A stretch of 64,000 nucleotides of DNA from SABI01 sp963677695 (GCA_963677695.2 CAXXUJ010000001.1:1674001-1738000); one strand, 5' to 3'. Positions 24,692-33,670 are shown, counted from the first letter of the stretch. The notes: generated by a model from the sequence alone, not told the origin. Translations and numbers: made by a program.

Positions 24692-25018
24692 ATGATCATG
24701 ATACGTTCAATCATCCGCCCCGATAAGTCAGATGACGTTATGAAAAAGCTGCTCGATGCAGGTTACCCGGCCATCACGAAAATTTCAGTTGTAGGCCGCG
24801 GTAAGCAGAGAGGTCTTAAAGTCGGTCAGGTCACCTACGATGAGATTCCCAAGGAACTTCTCCTTACCGTTGTTCCCGAATCGGAGAAAGAGACGGTACT
24901 GAAGACCATCATGAAGAGTGCACGAAGCGGAAGCGCCGGTGCATTCGGTGACGGAAAGATTTTCGTTTCCCAGGTCGATGAGGTCTACACAATCAGTACA
25001 GGAGAAAAAGAGGCGTAA
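24692..25018 (+). CDS. nifI1: NifI1, nitrogenase-specific PII-family regulator
   Basis: A 108-residue GlnB-like protein with the NifI1 N terminus MIMIRSIIRPDKSDDVMKKL and the PII nucleotide-site segment GDGKIFVS. In methanogens and some bacteria NifI1 and NifI2 form a complex that binds and inhibits dinitrogenase unless 2-oxoglutarate and ATP signal nitrogen shortage. Its place between nifH and nifD with nifI2 is diagnostic. A second ATG at 24698 is possible; AGAGGAG precedes both. Confidence 0.95.
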   Translation: MIMIRSIIRPDKSDDVMKKLLDAGYPAITKISVVGRGKQRGLKVGQVTYDEIPKELLLTVVPESEKETVLKTIMKSARSGSAGAFGDGKIFVSQVDEVYTISTGEKEA

Positions 25019-25021
25019 GGT

Positions 25022-25405
25022 ATGAAAGAAATAATGGCAGTGATCCGCATCAACAAGATGAATGAGACCAAACGGGCACTTTCCAAGGCAGGTATCACCA
25101 GCTTCACCGGTACCGGACGGGTACTGGGAAGAGGTAAGGGGATTGTCGATTACCGTGTCCTCGAAGGTGCGAAGGAAGGGTATGCCGAGGCGATTGCACA
25201 GCTTGGGCAGGGTCCCCGTCTGGTGAGCAAGAGACTGCTCACGGTAGTAGTGAATGATGACAAGGTGAAGACCGTGGTCGATACGATCATCGCTACAAAC
25301 CAGACAGGCAATGCAGGAGACGGGAAGATCTTCGTCCTCCCTGTCCTTGATTCCCTGAGAGTCAGAACAGGAGAGCACGGAGAGAAGGTACTCGACTTCG
25401 AATAG
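25022..25405 (+). CDS. nifI2: NifI2, nitrogenase-specific PII-family regulator
   Basis: A 127-residue PII-family protein starting MKEIMAVIRINKMNETKRAL, with the family segment GDGKIFVLPV and the longer T-loop region (RVLGRGKGIVDYRVLEGAKEG) typical of NifI2. It starts 3 bases after nifI1 and probably forms hetero-oligomers with it to switch off NifDK post-translationally. It is followed by two palindromic repeats before nifD. Confidence 0.95.
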   Translation: MKEIMAVIRINKMNETKRALSKAGITSFTGTGRVLGRGKGIVDYRVLEGAKEGYAEAIAQLGQGPRLVSKRLLTVVVNDDKVKTVVDTIIATNQTGNAGDGKIFVLPVLDSLRVRTGEHGEKVLDFE

Positions 25406-25434
25406 GAGAGTGTCCTTTTCCAGGAGAGAGGTCC

Positions 25435-25466
25435 GCTCAGTCACTGAGCGCGCTCAGTCACTGAGC
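25435..25466. repeat. tandem palindromic 15-mers between nifI2 and nifD
   Basis: GCTCAGTCACTGAGC occurs twice (25435-25449, 25452-25466), separated by GC. Each copy is itself an inverted repeat (GCTCAG/CTGAGC). In RNA they form two small hairpins or one larger one, directly before the nifD ribosome site (ATGAGGAG). Confidence 0.85.
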
Positions 25467-25482
25467 ATGAGGAGCAATACAG

Positions 25483-27117
25483 ATGAGCAATGATGAGAAA
25501 ATGAAGATAGCCCTTCCGGAACATGTCGTCGATTCAATGACCGATGTGTATCCCCCGAAGGTAGCGAGAAAAAGAAAGAAGTCCATTGTTATCCGTGACG
25601 AAAAACTTGAACAGGAGATTCAGGCGAACGTCAGGACAGTACCGGGACTCATAACACAGAGAGGTTGTACCTACGCAGGCTGTAAGGGCGTTGTTCTCGG
25701 TCCCACCCGTGATATCGTAAATATCACCCACGGACCTATCGGCTGCGGTTTCTACAGCTGGCTTACCAGAAGAAACCAGACCAAGCCGGAAGAGAACGGC
25801 GAAAACTACATGACCTACTGTTTCAGCACCGACATGCAGGACGAGAACATCGTTTTCGGCGGTGAGAAGAAACTGAGACAGGCAATCCAGGAAGCGTACG
25901 ATCTGTTCCACCCCAAGGCGATCAGTATCTTCGCAACCTGTCCGGTCGGTCTTATCGGTGACGATATTCACGCTGTCGCACGCGAGATGAAAGAGAAGTT
26001 CGGTGACTGTAACGTCTTCGGATTCTCCTGTGAAGGGTACAAGGGCGTCAGCCAGTCGGCCGGTCACCATATCGCGAACAACCAGCTGTTCCGCCACCTT
26101 GTCGGTAACAACGATAATGGACCCGAAGGTAAGTTCAAGATCAACCTTCTCGGGGAGTACAATATCGGAGGAGATGCATTCCTGCTCGAAAAGATGTTCG
26201 AGGAAGTGGGAATCACCCTCGTTGCTACCTTCAGTGGAAACTCAACAGTCACCCAGTTCGAGACTTCACACACTGCAGACCTGAACGCGATCATGTGTCA
26301 CCGTTCTATCAACTACGTCGCAGAGATGATGGAAACCAAGTACGGAATTCCCTGGATCAAGGTCAACTTCATCGGTGCCGAGTCATCAGCGAAGTCACTG
26401 AGGAAGATTGCAGAGTACTTTGACGATGAGACTCTCACAGCGAATGTGGAGGCCTATATCGCCAAGCACCTGGATGAAACCCGCAAGGCTCTTGCGGCTA
26501 TCCGACCCAAGACGGAAGGAAAGACCGCTATGCTCTTCGTCGGAGGCTCCCGTGCCCACCATTACCAGGACCTCTTTGAGGAACTGGGCATGAAGGTACT
26601 CGCCGCCGGTTATGAGTTCGCTCACCGCGATGACTATGAAGGCCGTAAGGTAATCCCTTATCTGAAGGTAGATGCCGACAGCAGGAACATCGAGGAATTG
26701 AAGGTTGAGAAGGATGAGGCAAAGTATATTCTCAGGAAGACCGAGGAAGAGATGGACGCTCTCAAGGAGAAGGGATTCCTCTTCAAGGACTATGAGGGAA
26801 TGATGGAGCAGATGGGAAACAATACCCTGATGATCGATGATATCTCACACCACGAGGCTGAATGGCTCATCGAAACGTTCAAACCCGATATCTTCTGTGC
26901 CGGTATCAAAGAGAAGTATGTCGTTCAGAAACACGGTATACCTCTCAAGCAGCTGCACAGTTATGACTACGGTGGTCCCTACGCCGGTTTCGGCGGAGCA
27001 GTCAATTTCTACAAGGAAATAGACCGCATGGTGAACACGAATATCTGGTCAAAGGTTGCAGCTCCATGGGAACGCCATGCAGAGATCGAAGCCGAATACA
27101 TCAGCAAATTAGGATAA
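25483..27117 (+). CDS. nifD: nitrogenase molybdenum-iron protein alpha chain NifD
   Basis: A 544-residue subunit holding FeMo-cofactor. P-cluster cysteines are Cys62 (RGCTYAGC), Cys88 (HGPIGC) and Cys153 (ATCPVG); cofactor-environment residues Gln191 and His195 sit in VSQSAGHH; the cofactor ligands are Cys272 (IMCHRSINY) and His492 (QLHSYDYGGPYAGFGG). Compared with A. vinelandii numbering, His442 is shifted by 50, matching the roughly 50-residue insertion (about residues 400-450) of clostridial-type NifD. No vnfG/anfG gene is present, so this is the molybdenum enzyme. Confidence 0.97.
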   Translation: MSNDEKMKIALPEHVVDSMTDVYPPKVARKRKKSIVIRDEKLEQEIQANVRTVPGLITQRGCTYAGCKGVVLGPTRDIVNITHGPIGCGFYSWLTRRNQTKPEENGENYMTYCFSTDMQDENIVFGGEKKLRQAIQEAYDLFHPKAISIFATCPVGLIGDDIHAVAREMKEKFGDCNVFGFSCEGYKGVSQSAGHHIANNQLFRHLVGNNDNGPEGKFKINLLGEYNIGGDAFLLEKMFEEVGITLVATFSGNSTVTQFETSHTADLNAIMCHRSINYVAEMMETKYGIPWIKVNFIGAESSAKSLRKIAEYFDDETLTANVEAYIAKHLDETRKALAAIRPKTEGKTAMLFVGGSRAHHYQDLFEELGMKVLAAGYEFAHRDDYEGRKVIPYLKVDADSRNIEELKVEKDEAKYILRKTEEEMDALKEKGFLFKDYEGMMEQMGNNTLMIDDISHHEAEWLIETFKPDIFCAGIKEKYVVQKHGIPLKQLHSYDYGGPYAGFGGAVNFYKEIDRMVNTNIWSKVAAPWERHAEIEAEYISKLG

Positions 27118-27130
27118 CGGAGGACTGAAT

Positions 27131-28513
27131 ATGCTTTTAAAACACACTCCTGCAGAGATTACGCCGAGATCGGCGCTTACCATAAACCCGGCAAAGACCT
27201 GCCAGCCTGTCGGTGCAATGTACGCCGCACTCGGTATCCACGGCTGTTTTCCGCACAGCCATGGTTCACAGGGCTGCTGCGCCTACCACCGCAGTGCACT
27301 GACAAGGCACTACAAGGAACCTGTCATGGCAGGTACAAGTTCATTCACTGAAGGTGCTTCAGTCTTCGGAGGACAGGCTAACCTGCTCCAGGCGATTCAG
27401 AATATCTTCAGTGTCTACGAACCCGATGTGATCGCTGTCCATACCACCTGTCTCTCCGAGACGATCGGTGATGATGTGCCTCAGATCACAGCGAAGGCAG
27501 AAGCTGACGGAAAGATTCCAGAAGGGAAATACGTGATCAGCGCGAGTACCCCCTCCTATGTGGGATCACACGTCACCGGCTTCTCCACTATGGTGGAAAG
27601 CATGGCGAAAGCCTTCTCCGAGCCAGCCGCCATCAAGACTGACCGGATCAATATGATTCCCGGCTGGGTGGAACCCTCCGACATGAGAGAAATCAAGCGC
27701 CTCATGGAGGCGATGGGAATCTCCTACACGATGTTCCCCGACACCTCCGGTGTCCTTGATGCTCCGATGACCGGAACCTACTCCTTCTACCCGAAGGGTG
27801 GTACCACGATTCCTGAACTGAAGGGAACAGGCGCAGCCAGTCACTCCTTCGCACTCGGAGACTTCTGTTCTTCGGCAGCTGCCAAATGGCTCGATGCAAA
27901 CCGTTCCGTCCCCTACACACTTCTTGATGTACCTATCGGGTTGTCAGCCACTGACAGATTCTTCATGGCACTCTCGAAGGTGACAGGAAAAGAAATCCCG
28001 GCAGAGATCGAGGACGAGAGAGGACGCCTTGTCGATATGATCGTCGACATGCAGCAGTATCTCCAGGGAAGAAAGGTCGCAATCTACGGCGATCCCGATA
28101 TCCTCCTCCCGATGGTCGAGTTCCTTACCGACATCGAGATGATTCCCTCCTACGTGATCAGCGGTACACCGGGCAAGAAATTTTCACAGGCAGTTCAGAC
28201 CATCTTTGATGAAAAGGGCATCGAAGGAAAGGTCGAGAATGGACAGAATGCCGACATGTTCAAGCTCCACCAGTGGATCAAGAACGATGAGGTCGACCTC
28301 CTGATCGGTAACACCTACGGCAAGTACATTGCCAGGGACGAGGACATGCCGTTCCTCCGTCTCGGGTTCCCGGTACTCGACAGAGTCGGACACAGCTACT
28401 TCTCGATGGTGGGTTACAGCGGTGCGATGAGACTCCTCGAGAAGATTCTGTCAGTGATCATGGACAAGATCGATAAGGACAGTCCTGAAGAAAGTTTTGA
28501 ACTGGTTATGTAA
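27131..28513 (+). CDS. nifK: nitrogenase molybdenum-iron protein beta chain NifK
   Basis: A 460-residue subunit that pairs with NifD and binds the P-cluster. Cysteines Cys24 (KTCQPVGA), Cys49 (GSQGCCAYHRS) and Cys107 (TTCLSETIGDD) match the three beta-chain ligands. The usual N-terminal extension of proteobacterial NifK (about 45 residues) is missing, as in clostridial and archaeal-type proteins. It starts 13 bases after nifD with a GGAGG Shine-Dalgarno. Confidence 0.97.
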   Translation: MLLKHTPAEITPRSALTINPAKTCQPVGAMYAALGIHGCFPHSHGSQGCCAYHRSALTRHYKEPVMAGTSSFTEGASVFGGQANLLQAIQNIFSVYEPDVIAVHTTCLSETIGDDVPQITAKAEADGKIPEGKYVISASTPSYVGSHVTGFSTMVESMAKAFSEPAAIKTDRINMIPGWVEPSDMREIKRLMEAMGISYTMFPDTSGVLDAPMTGTYSFYPKGGTTIPELKGTGAASHSFALGDFCSSAAAKWLDANRSVPYTLLDVPIGLSATDRFFMALSKVTGKEIPAEIEDERGRLVDMIVDMQQYLQGRKVAIYGDPDILLPMVEFLTDIEMIPSYVISGTPGKKFSQAVQTIFDEKGIEGKVENGQNADMFKLHQWIKNDEVDLLIGNTYGKYIARDEDMPFLRLGFPVLDRVGHSYFSMVGYSGAMRLLEKILSVIMDKIDKDSPEESFELVM

Positions 28514-28520
28514 ATATACG

Positions 28521-28546
28521 CTTCTGATCATAAGCATGATCAGAAG
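28521..28546 (+). promoter_or_regulatory. intercistronic hairpin between nifK and nifE
   Basis: Perfect 11-base arms CTTCTGATCAT and ATGATCAGAAG around AAGC, with no T run. Its place between structural and cofactor-assembly genes suggests mRNA stabilisation or partial attenuation to give more NifHDK than NifEN; inferred. Confidence 0.7.
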
Positions 28547-28568
28547 TTGAAGGGAGAAGAGAATCAGC

Positions 28569-29999
28569 ATGAGAAAAGCAGAAGTGCAGGTACATACACA
28601 GAAGATACTCGAGGATCGAAAGGAACAGGTATTCACGAAGGGAGAAGATTCATTTTCCATGAAGTGTGACCAGAAGAGTCTTGCCGGTGCCGTATCTCAG
28701 CGGGCCTGTGTCTTCTGCGGCTCCCGTGTTGTCCTTTACCCGATTGCCGATGCGGTGCATCTCATTCATGGACCCATCGGCTGCGCAGCATATACCTGGG
28801 ACATCAGGGGATCAGTCTCAAGCGGTCCCGAACTCCACCGCCTCAGTTTCTCCACCGATCTCAAGGAGAGAAACATCATCTACGGGGCGGAAGACAAACT
28901 CTATGAAGCACTCAACACGCTCATCACTCAGTATGAACCGAAGGCGGCCTTCATCTATGCCACCTGTATTGTCGGTATCATAGGTGACGATGTCGATGCG
29001 GTGTGCAGACGGGTTGAGTCGGAGCGCGGAATCCCCGTTGTCCCTGTCCATTCGGAAGGTTTCAAAGGAACCAAGAAGGATGGATACAAAGCGGCCTGCG
29101 AGGCCCTTTTTTCTTTAATGGAACGTCACAGGAACATGGCCGAAGCGAAGGGAACTCTGGAATTGGCAAAGAAGGCCAGCCGTCCTTCCATCAATATCAT
29201 GGGAGAGTTCAACCTTGCCGGCGAAGCCTGGATGATCCAGGAGTACTACAAGACGATGGGAATCGATATCGTTTCGGTGATGACGGGTGACGGACGGGTG
29301 AATGATATATCCCGTGCCTACACAGCGTCTCTCAATGTCGTGCAGTGCTCAGGTTCGATGGTCTCTCTGGCAGAGATGATGAAGAGGGAGTACGGAATCC
29401 CCTATATCCGTGTCTCCTATTTCGGTATCGAAGATACCGCCCAGGCCCTCTATGATGTCGCCGAATTCTTCGGTTCGGGAACGTACATGGAGAGGGCTGA
29501 GGACCTGGTTCACAGGGAGATCGGTGAGATCTATCCGAGAATCAGGGCCTACAAGGCAAAACTGAAAGGGAAAAAAGCGGCGATCTACGTCGGCGGTGCC
29601 TTCAAGGCGTTCAGCCTGATCAAGGCCCTCCACATGCTAGGCATGGAGATCGCTGTCGTGGGATCACAGACAGGGAATGCCCAGGACTACAAAGAGCTGC
29701 AGGATGTGTGCGAACCGGGGACGGTCATCGTCGATGACTCCAATCCCCTCGAGCTGAGTACATTCATTCTGGAGAAGGATGTTGATCTCTTCATCGGAGG
29801 GGTCAAGGAACGTCCCATGGCACTCAAGCTCGGCGTAGCCTTCTGTGACCATAACCACGAGAGGAAGATTCCTCTCGCAGGGTTCGAAGGGATGGTCAAC
29901 TTTGCCGATGAAGTCTACTCCTCGGCAATGAGTCCTGTATGGAAGTTCGCGAAGAGGAACAGCGTTCCTGTGAGAGAACTTGAGGAGGTCGTGGTATGA
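28569..29999 (+). CDS. nifE: FeMo-cofactor scaffold protein NifE
   Basis: A 476-residue NifD paralogue; with NifN it forms the scaffold on which the NifB product is matured to FeMo-cofactor. Conserved cysteines are Cys47 and Cys50 (ACVFCGSR) and Cys72 (HGPIGCAAY); FIYATCIVGIIGDD follows. The NifD cofactor-ligand His motif is replaced here (PLAGFEGMVNF), consistent with NifE rather than a second NifD. It overlaps nifN by an ATGA. Confidence 0.95.
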   Translation: MRKAEVQVHTQKILEDRKEQVFTKGEDSFSMKCDQKSLAGAVSQRACVFCGSRVVLYPIADAVHLIHGPIGCAAYTWDIRGSVSSGPELHRLSFSTDLKERNIIYGAEDKLYEALNTLITQYEPKAAFIYATCIVGIIGDDVDAVCRRVESERGIPVVPVHSEGFKGTKKDGYKAACEALFSLMERHRNMAEAKGTLELAKKASRPSINIMGEFNLAGEAWMIQEYYKTMGIDIVSVMTGDGRVNDISRAYTASLNVVQCSGSMVSLAEMMKREYGIPYIRVSYFGIEDTAQALYDVAEFFGSGTYMERAEDLVHREIGEIYPRIRAYKAKLKGKKAAIYVGGAFKAFSLIKALHMLGMEIAVVGSQTGNAQDYKELQDVCEPGTVIVDDSNPLELSTFILEKDVDLFIGGVKERPMALKLGVAFCDHNHERKIPLAGFEGMVNFADEVYSSAMSPVWKFAKRNSVPVRELEEVVV

Positions 30000-31354
30000 A
30001 AGAAGTCACAAAGAACAGCTGCAACCTGTGTGCACCCCTCGGGGCGGTTCTCGCTTTCAAGGGACTGGAAGGGAGCGTTTCGCTCCTCCACGGTTCACAG
30101 GGCTGCGCGACCTATATCAGACGCTACATGATCAGTCACTTCAGGGAACCGCTCGATACTGCCTCCTCATCTTTCACCGAGGAAACTGCAGTGTTCGGGG
30201 GCGGTGAGAACCTTAAGAAGGCGATCGTCAACGTCACCCGGCAGTACCAGCCGAAGGTCATCGGCATAGCGAGCACCTGCCTTTCCGAGACGATCGGGGA
30301 CGATCTGAACATGATTGTCAGGGAATTCAAGAAGGAATCGGAGAGCTATGTCAATCATGACATTCCGAAGCTCGTCACAGTCTCCACCCCCAGTTATTCG
30401 GGAAACCATGCAGACGGTTTCTACCGGACGGTGGCCGAGACGGTGAAGGCCTTTGCAAAGGATGGGAAGAAGGGAGAGCATATCAACCTCTTTCCCCACA
30501 TGCTTTCACCTGCCGACCTCAGGTACCTGAAACGGCTGATGCGACAGATGAACAGTGACTTCGTCCTCTTCCCTGACTATGAGAAGACACTCGATGGTGG
30601 AGTATGGGGTGAATACCATCCTATTCCCGAAGGGGGAACGACTACCGAAGACCTTTCGAGAACCGGCTCTGCCGGTGCCTCGATAGAATTTCTTTCCGCA
30701 GCCCACAAGGACCAGGCGGCTTCTTCCTACCTTGACGAGACGTTCAGTGTCCCTTCCCGCATCACCCCCATTCCCATCGGAGTAGAGCTGTGCGACAGAT
30801 TCCTCGATCACCTCAGCGAGGTGACAGGATCTCCCGTTCCCACAGATGAAACGGAGGCAAGGGAGCGTCTGATCGATGCCTATACCGATGGTCATAAGTA
30901 CCTGTTCGGAAGGAAGGTTCTCCTGTACGGAGAAGAGGAGATGGTGGTGAGCCTGTTCAGCTTCCTTCACGAGATCGGGATGGTTCCCGTGATCTGTGCC
31001 ACCGGCGGTGACGGCAATGCAATGAAAAGCGGGATAGCTTCGGTTTCGAAAGGGTTGGATCTCTCTGAGGAGAACGAACCTCTGGTTATCGGGGAAGTCG
31101 ATTTCGAAGATATCTATGAGGTGGCTAAGGAGAAGGAGATCTCCTTCATGGTTGGAACAGGGAAGGGGTACAAGGTCTCCCAGAGATTGAATGTTCCCCT
31201 GATCAGACTGAGTTTTCCCATTCATGACCGTTTCGGAGCGGCGAGAATCCGCACCGTAGGATATGAAGGGACACTTGAATTATATGACAGAATCGTAAAC
31301 GCGGTGATCGAAGAGAGGCAGGCGGCAAACCCTGTCGGGTATACATACCTATAG
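29996..31354 (+). CDS. nifN: FeMo-cofactor scaffold protein NifN
   Basis: A 452-residue NifK paralogue and partner of NifE. N-terminal NSCNLCAPLGA (Cys9, Cys12), HGSQGCATYIRRY and IASTCLSETIGDD keep the NifK-like pattern. The ATG overlaps the nifE stop (ATGA), so NifE and NifN are made in equal amounts. There is no NifB-domain fusion, unlike some clostridial NifN-B proteins. Confidence 0.94.
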   Translation: MKEVTKNSCNLCAPLGAVLAFKGLEGSVSLLHGSQGCATYIRRYMISHFREPLDTASSSFTEETAVFGGGENLKKAIVNVTRQYQPKVIGIASTCLSETIGDDLNMIVREFKKESESYVNHDIPKLVTVSTPSYSGNHADGFYRTVAETVKAFAKDGKKGEHINLFPHMLSPADLRYLKRLMRQMNSDFVLFPDYEKTLDGGVWGEYHPIPEGGTTTEDLSRTGSAGASIEFLSAAHKDQAASSYLDETFSVPSRITPIPIGVELCDRFLDHLSEVTGSPVPTDETEARERLIDAYTDGHKYLFGRKVLLYGEEEMVVSLFSFLHEIGMVPVICATGGDGNAMKSGIASVSKGLDLSEENEPLVIGEVDFEDIYEVAKEKEISFMVGTGKGYKVSQRLNVPLIRLSFPIHDRFGAARIRTVGYEGTLELYDRIVNAVIEERQAANPVGYTYL

Positions 31355-31364
31355 GAACGAAGCG

Positions 31365-32624
31365 ATGAACAAGAACTATGAAGAAATGCACCCATGTTTC
31401 AGCTCAGACGCTGTAAAGAAATTCGGACGGGTCCACCTCCCGGTAGCACCCGAGTGCAATATCCAGTGCAACTACTGCAGCAGGGACTATGACTGCGTGA
31501 ACGAATCGAGACCCGGGGTCACCAGTACGCTGATGAAACCCGAGGAGGCTTCCTACTACTATGCAACACTGCGAAGCGAGAATGAATGGCTTACCGTTGC
31601 CGGTATCGCCGGCCCGGGGGATGCGCTTGCCAATGCCGATAAAACGATGGAGACCTTCCGTCTCATCAAGGAGGAGACTCCCGATGTCGTCTTCTGTGTC
31701 TCGACCAACGGTCTGAGACTTCCCGAGTACGTGGATGAGCTTCATTCTCTCGGACTGAGACACCTGACAGTCACAATGAATGCGGTCGATCCTGAAATCG
31801 GAGCGCAGATCTATTCCTGGGTGAGATATAACGGTGTCACCTACAGAGGAAAAGAGGCTGCCGAACTTCTTATGAACAACCAGATCGAAGGTATCAGAAG
31901 AGCTGCAGAGCTCGGGCTTTCAGTGAAAGTCAACTCGATCATTCTCCCGGGAGTCAATGACGAACACATTAAGGAAGTTGCCGCCCTCGCTTCAGAGCTC
32001 GGGGCGACCTACCAGAACTGCCTTCCCCTGATACCCGTTGAATCGACACCGTTCGAGCATCTTCCCAAACCTGACCACGCTCTTGTAAAGAAGATTCGTA
32101 CGGAATCTGAGAAGTTCCTTCCCCAGATGCTTCACTGCGGCAGATGCCGCTCCGATGCAGTTGGAAAAATCGGTCAGAAAACGAGTGAAGAGATTCTTCA
32201 GTTCCAGAAGTACGTGACACGGAAAAACAAGGAGACAGGAAACAAGAGGTACGCGGTTGCAACACACGAGGGACTGCTGGTGAACCAGCACCTCGGAGAG
32301 GCACGCAAGTTCCATATCTATGAGTTCGAAGCAGAGGGACTGAAGGAAGTCGAACAGAGAACGGCTCCCCGTTCCGGTTCGGGTGAGAGCAGATGGAAGA
32401 TGCTTGCCGAGCTGCTCAGTGACTGTGAGGCGGTCTTCGTCTCCACCTGCGGTGAACTACCCAAGAAAGTTCTCAGCGAGAACGGTGTGAGACTTCATCA
32501 GGTACAGGGGCTCATAGACGATATCCTGGAGACGTATGAAAGCGGGAAATCGATCGAACGGTTCGCGAAGAAGCGGAGCGGGTGCGGAAGCGGATGCAGC
32601 GGCCAGTCGGTCGGGTGTATGTAA
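31365..32624 (+). CDS. nifB: FeMo-cofactor biosynthesis radical-SAM protein NifB with C-terminal NifX-like domain
   Basis: A 419-residue enzyme building the 8Fe9S carbide core. Radical-SAM cysteines Cys31, Cys35, Cys38 (CNIQCNYC) bind the SAM cluster; Cys11 and Cys44 and the later CGRCRSDAVG motif match the ligands for the additional clusters of NifB. After about residue 300 comes a NifX/NafY-like cofactor-binding domain (YAVATHEGLLVNQHLGEA). The tail is Cys/Gly-rich (SGCGSGCSGQ). It starts 10 bases after nifN. Confidence 0.96.
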   Translation: MNKNYEEMHPCFSSDAVKKFGRVHLPVAPECNIQCNYCSRDYDCVNESRPGVTSTLMKPEEASYYYATLRSENEWLTVAGIAGPGDALANADKTMETFRLIKEETPDVVFCVSTNGLRLPEYVDELHSLGLRHLTVTMNAVDPEIGAQIYSWVRYNGVTYRGKEAAELLMNNQIEGIRRAAELGLSVKVNSIILPGVNDEHIKEVAALASELGATYQNCLPLIPVESTPFEHLPKPDHALVKKIRTESEKFLPQMLHCGRCRSDAVGKIGQKTSEEILQFQKYVTRKNKETGNKRYAVATHEGLLVNQHLGEARKFHIYEFEAEGLKEVEQRTAPRSGSGESRWKMLAELLSDCEAVFVSTCGELPKKVLSENGVRLHQVQGLIDDILETYESGKSIERFAKKRSGCGSGCSGQSVGCM

Positions 32625-32651
32625 ATAAGGGATTGCAAGGAGAAGGAAACC

Positions 32652-32960
32652 ATGGAAAAACCAAGTCATCACATTCTGCTGTGCGGCAGTTTCAGAATGT
32701 CGGGAGAGCCCCAGGGCGTCTGTGCGAAGAAGGGATCACACTCTCTCGCCCAGTATATCGAGAACGAAGTGATCGACCGCGGTCTTGACGGTACGATGGT
32801 ATCGACCACAGGCTGTCTCAAGGTATGTGACCGGGGACCTGCGATGGTGATCTACCCGGAGAATATCTGGTACGGCGGTATCGAGACCGAGGATCAGGTT
32901 GATGAAATTCTTGATGCTCTTGAGGACGGAGAGGTCTGCGAAGAGTATCTGATGAGCTGA
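32652..32960 (+). CDS. thioredoxin-fold [2Fe-2S] ferredoxin
   Basis: A 102-residue protein with the four-cysteine pattern of Shethna-type/NuoE-like ferredoxins: Cys11, Cys24, Cys55, Cys59 (LLCGSFR, GVCAKK, TTGCLKVCDRG), and the MVIYPENIWYGG segment. As last gene of the nif operon it may donate electrons to nitrogenase or to NifB, or protect the enzyme from oxygen as in A. vinelandii FeSII; the role is inferred from position. AAGGAG ribosome site. Confidence 0.88.
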   Translation: MEKPSHHILLCGSFRMSGEPQGVCAKKGSHSLAQYIENEVIDRGLDGTMVSTTGCLKVCDRGPAMVIYPENIWYGGIETEDQVDEILDALEDGEVCEEYLMS

Positions 32961-32983
32961 AAAAAGCTCTCAGGATTGAGAGA

Positions 32984-33035
32984 GGGGAGAGGTTGGAATG
33001 AGCGGTCTGTCGTTCATAGATCTCTTCCCTTTTTT
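32984..33035 (+). terminator. terminator at the end of the nif operon
   Basis: GGGAGAG (32985-32991) pairs with CTCTTCCC (33022-33029, one bulge), with an inner AATGA/TTCAT pairing, followed by a T run at 33029-33035. Confidence 0.55.
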
Positions 33036-33038
33036 ATT

Positions 33039-33485
33039 TCAGGTGATCTGCATTCTCATCGGCAGCATGCCGAAGTCGTCAAAGCCGTATTCCCTGTAGA
33101 TCTTCTGCGCATTCAGATTGTCGCAGTCGGTGAACAGCGTCACTCTCGAACACCCTTCCTGCTTTGCGAATTCCAGGCAGTGTTCAATCAGCAGGTGCCC
33201 GATTCCCCTTTTTCGCCAATTCTTATCGACGATGAAGTCCTCTAAGAGAGCGACCTTTCCCCCGTTCGCCGTGCTGATGGTGTACAGGAGCGAAACCATA
33301 CCGAATACTTCATCTCCGTTCTTAGCTGCGAAGACATGACCGATATCGGGATTGTCAATGATCGCTCTCAGTCCCTTTTCCTGAAGTTCGGTGTCGGGAT
33401 GGAAGCTCGCTTCCTGAGTGAACAGCTGCGTGAGCAGGTTACTCAGCGCCGGGATATCATCTTTCTTCGCTATTTCTATAACCAT
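33039..33485 (-). CDS. GNAT-family N-acetyltransferase
   Basis: A 148-residue acetyl-CoA-dependent acyltransferase. Motif A is LEDFIVDKNWRKRGIGHLL, with acetyl-CoA loop RKRGIG; the C-terminal NAQKIYREYGFDDFG is the usual motif B region. The acceptor cannot be told from sequence. The ATG at 33485 follows AAAGGAG; an upstream in-frame start at 33542 adds unrelated residues. Confidence 0.87.
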   Translation of the reverse strand: MVIEIAKKDDIPALSNLLTQLFTQEASFHPDTELQEKGLRAIIDNPDIGHVFAAKNGDEVFGMVSLLYTISTANGGKVALLEDFIVDKNWRKRGIGHLLIEHCLEFAKQEGCSRVTLFTDCDNLNAQKIYREYGFDDFGMLPMRMQIT

Positions 33486-33670
33486 AGTGCATTCTCCTTT
33501 CAGGGTTGCGGTCTGTTCTTTGATTTTGAGAAAAAACGGCATTATATGTCAACCGGTGCAGATATCGTGAGAAAAAAGCGTTCCATGTTTTCACCTTGTC
33601 ATGGTAAAATAATAGGGTACAGACCGTATATGCTTAAAACAATGGAAGCGGTTATGCATTTTCTCACAGA

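Noticed and set aside
25435..25466. CRISPR array
   Set aside because: Only two 15-base copies separated by two bases; no spacers and no cas genes in the window.
25483..25560. Truncated or shifted nifD start
   Set aside because: With the ATG at 25483, Cys62, Cys88 and Gln191 fall at the same numbers as in A. vinelandii NifD, so the start is right.
30506..31225. Open frame of 239 codons antisense to nifN
   Set aside because: Shadow of nifN; composition unlike a real protein.
23829..32624. Alternative vanadium or iron-only nitrogenase
   Set aside because: No vnfG/anfG gene, and NifD/NifK motifs and the 50-residue NifD insertion fit clostridial-type molybdenum nitrogenase.
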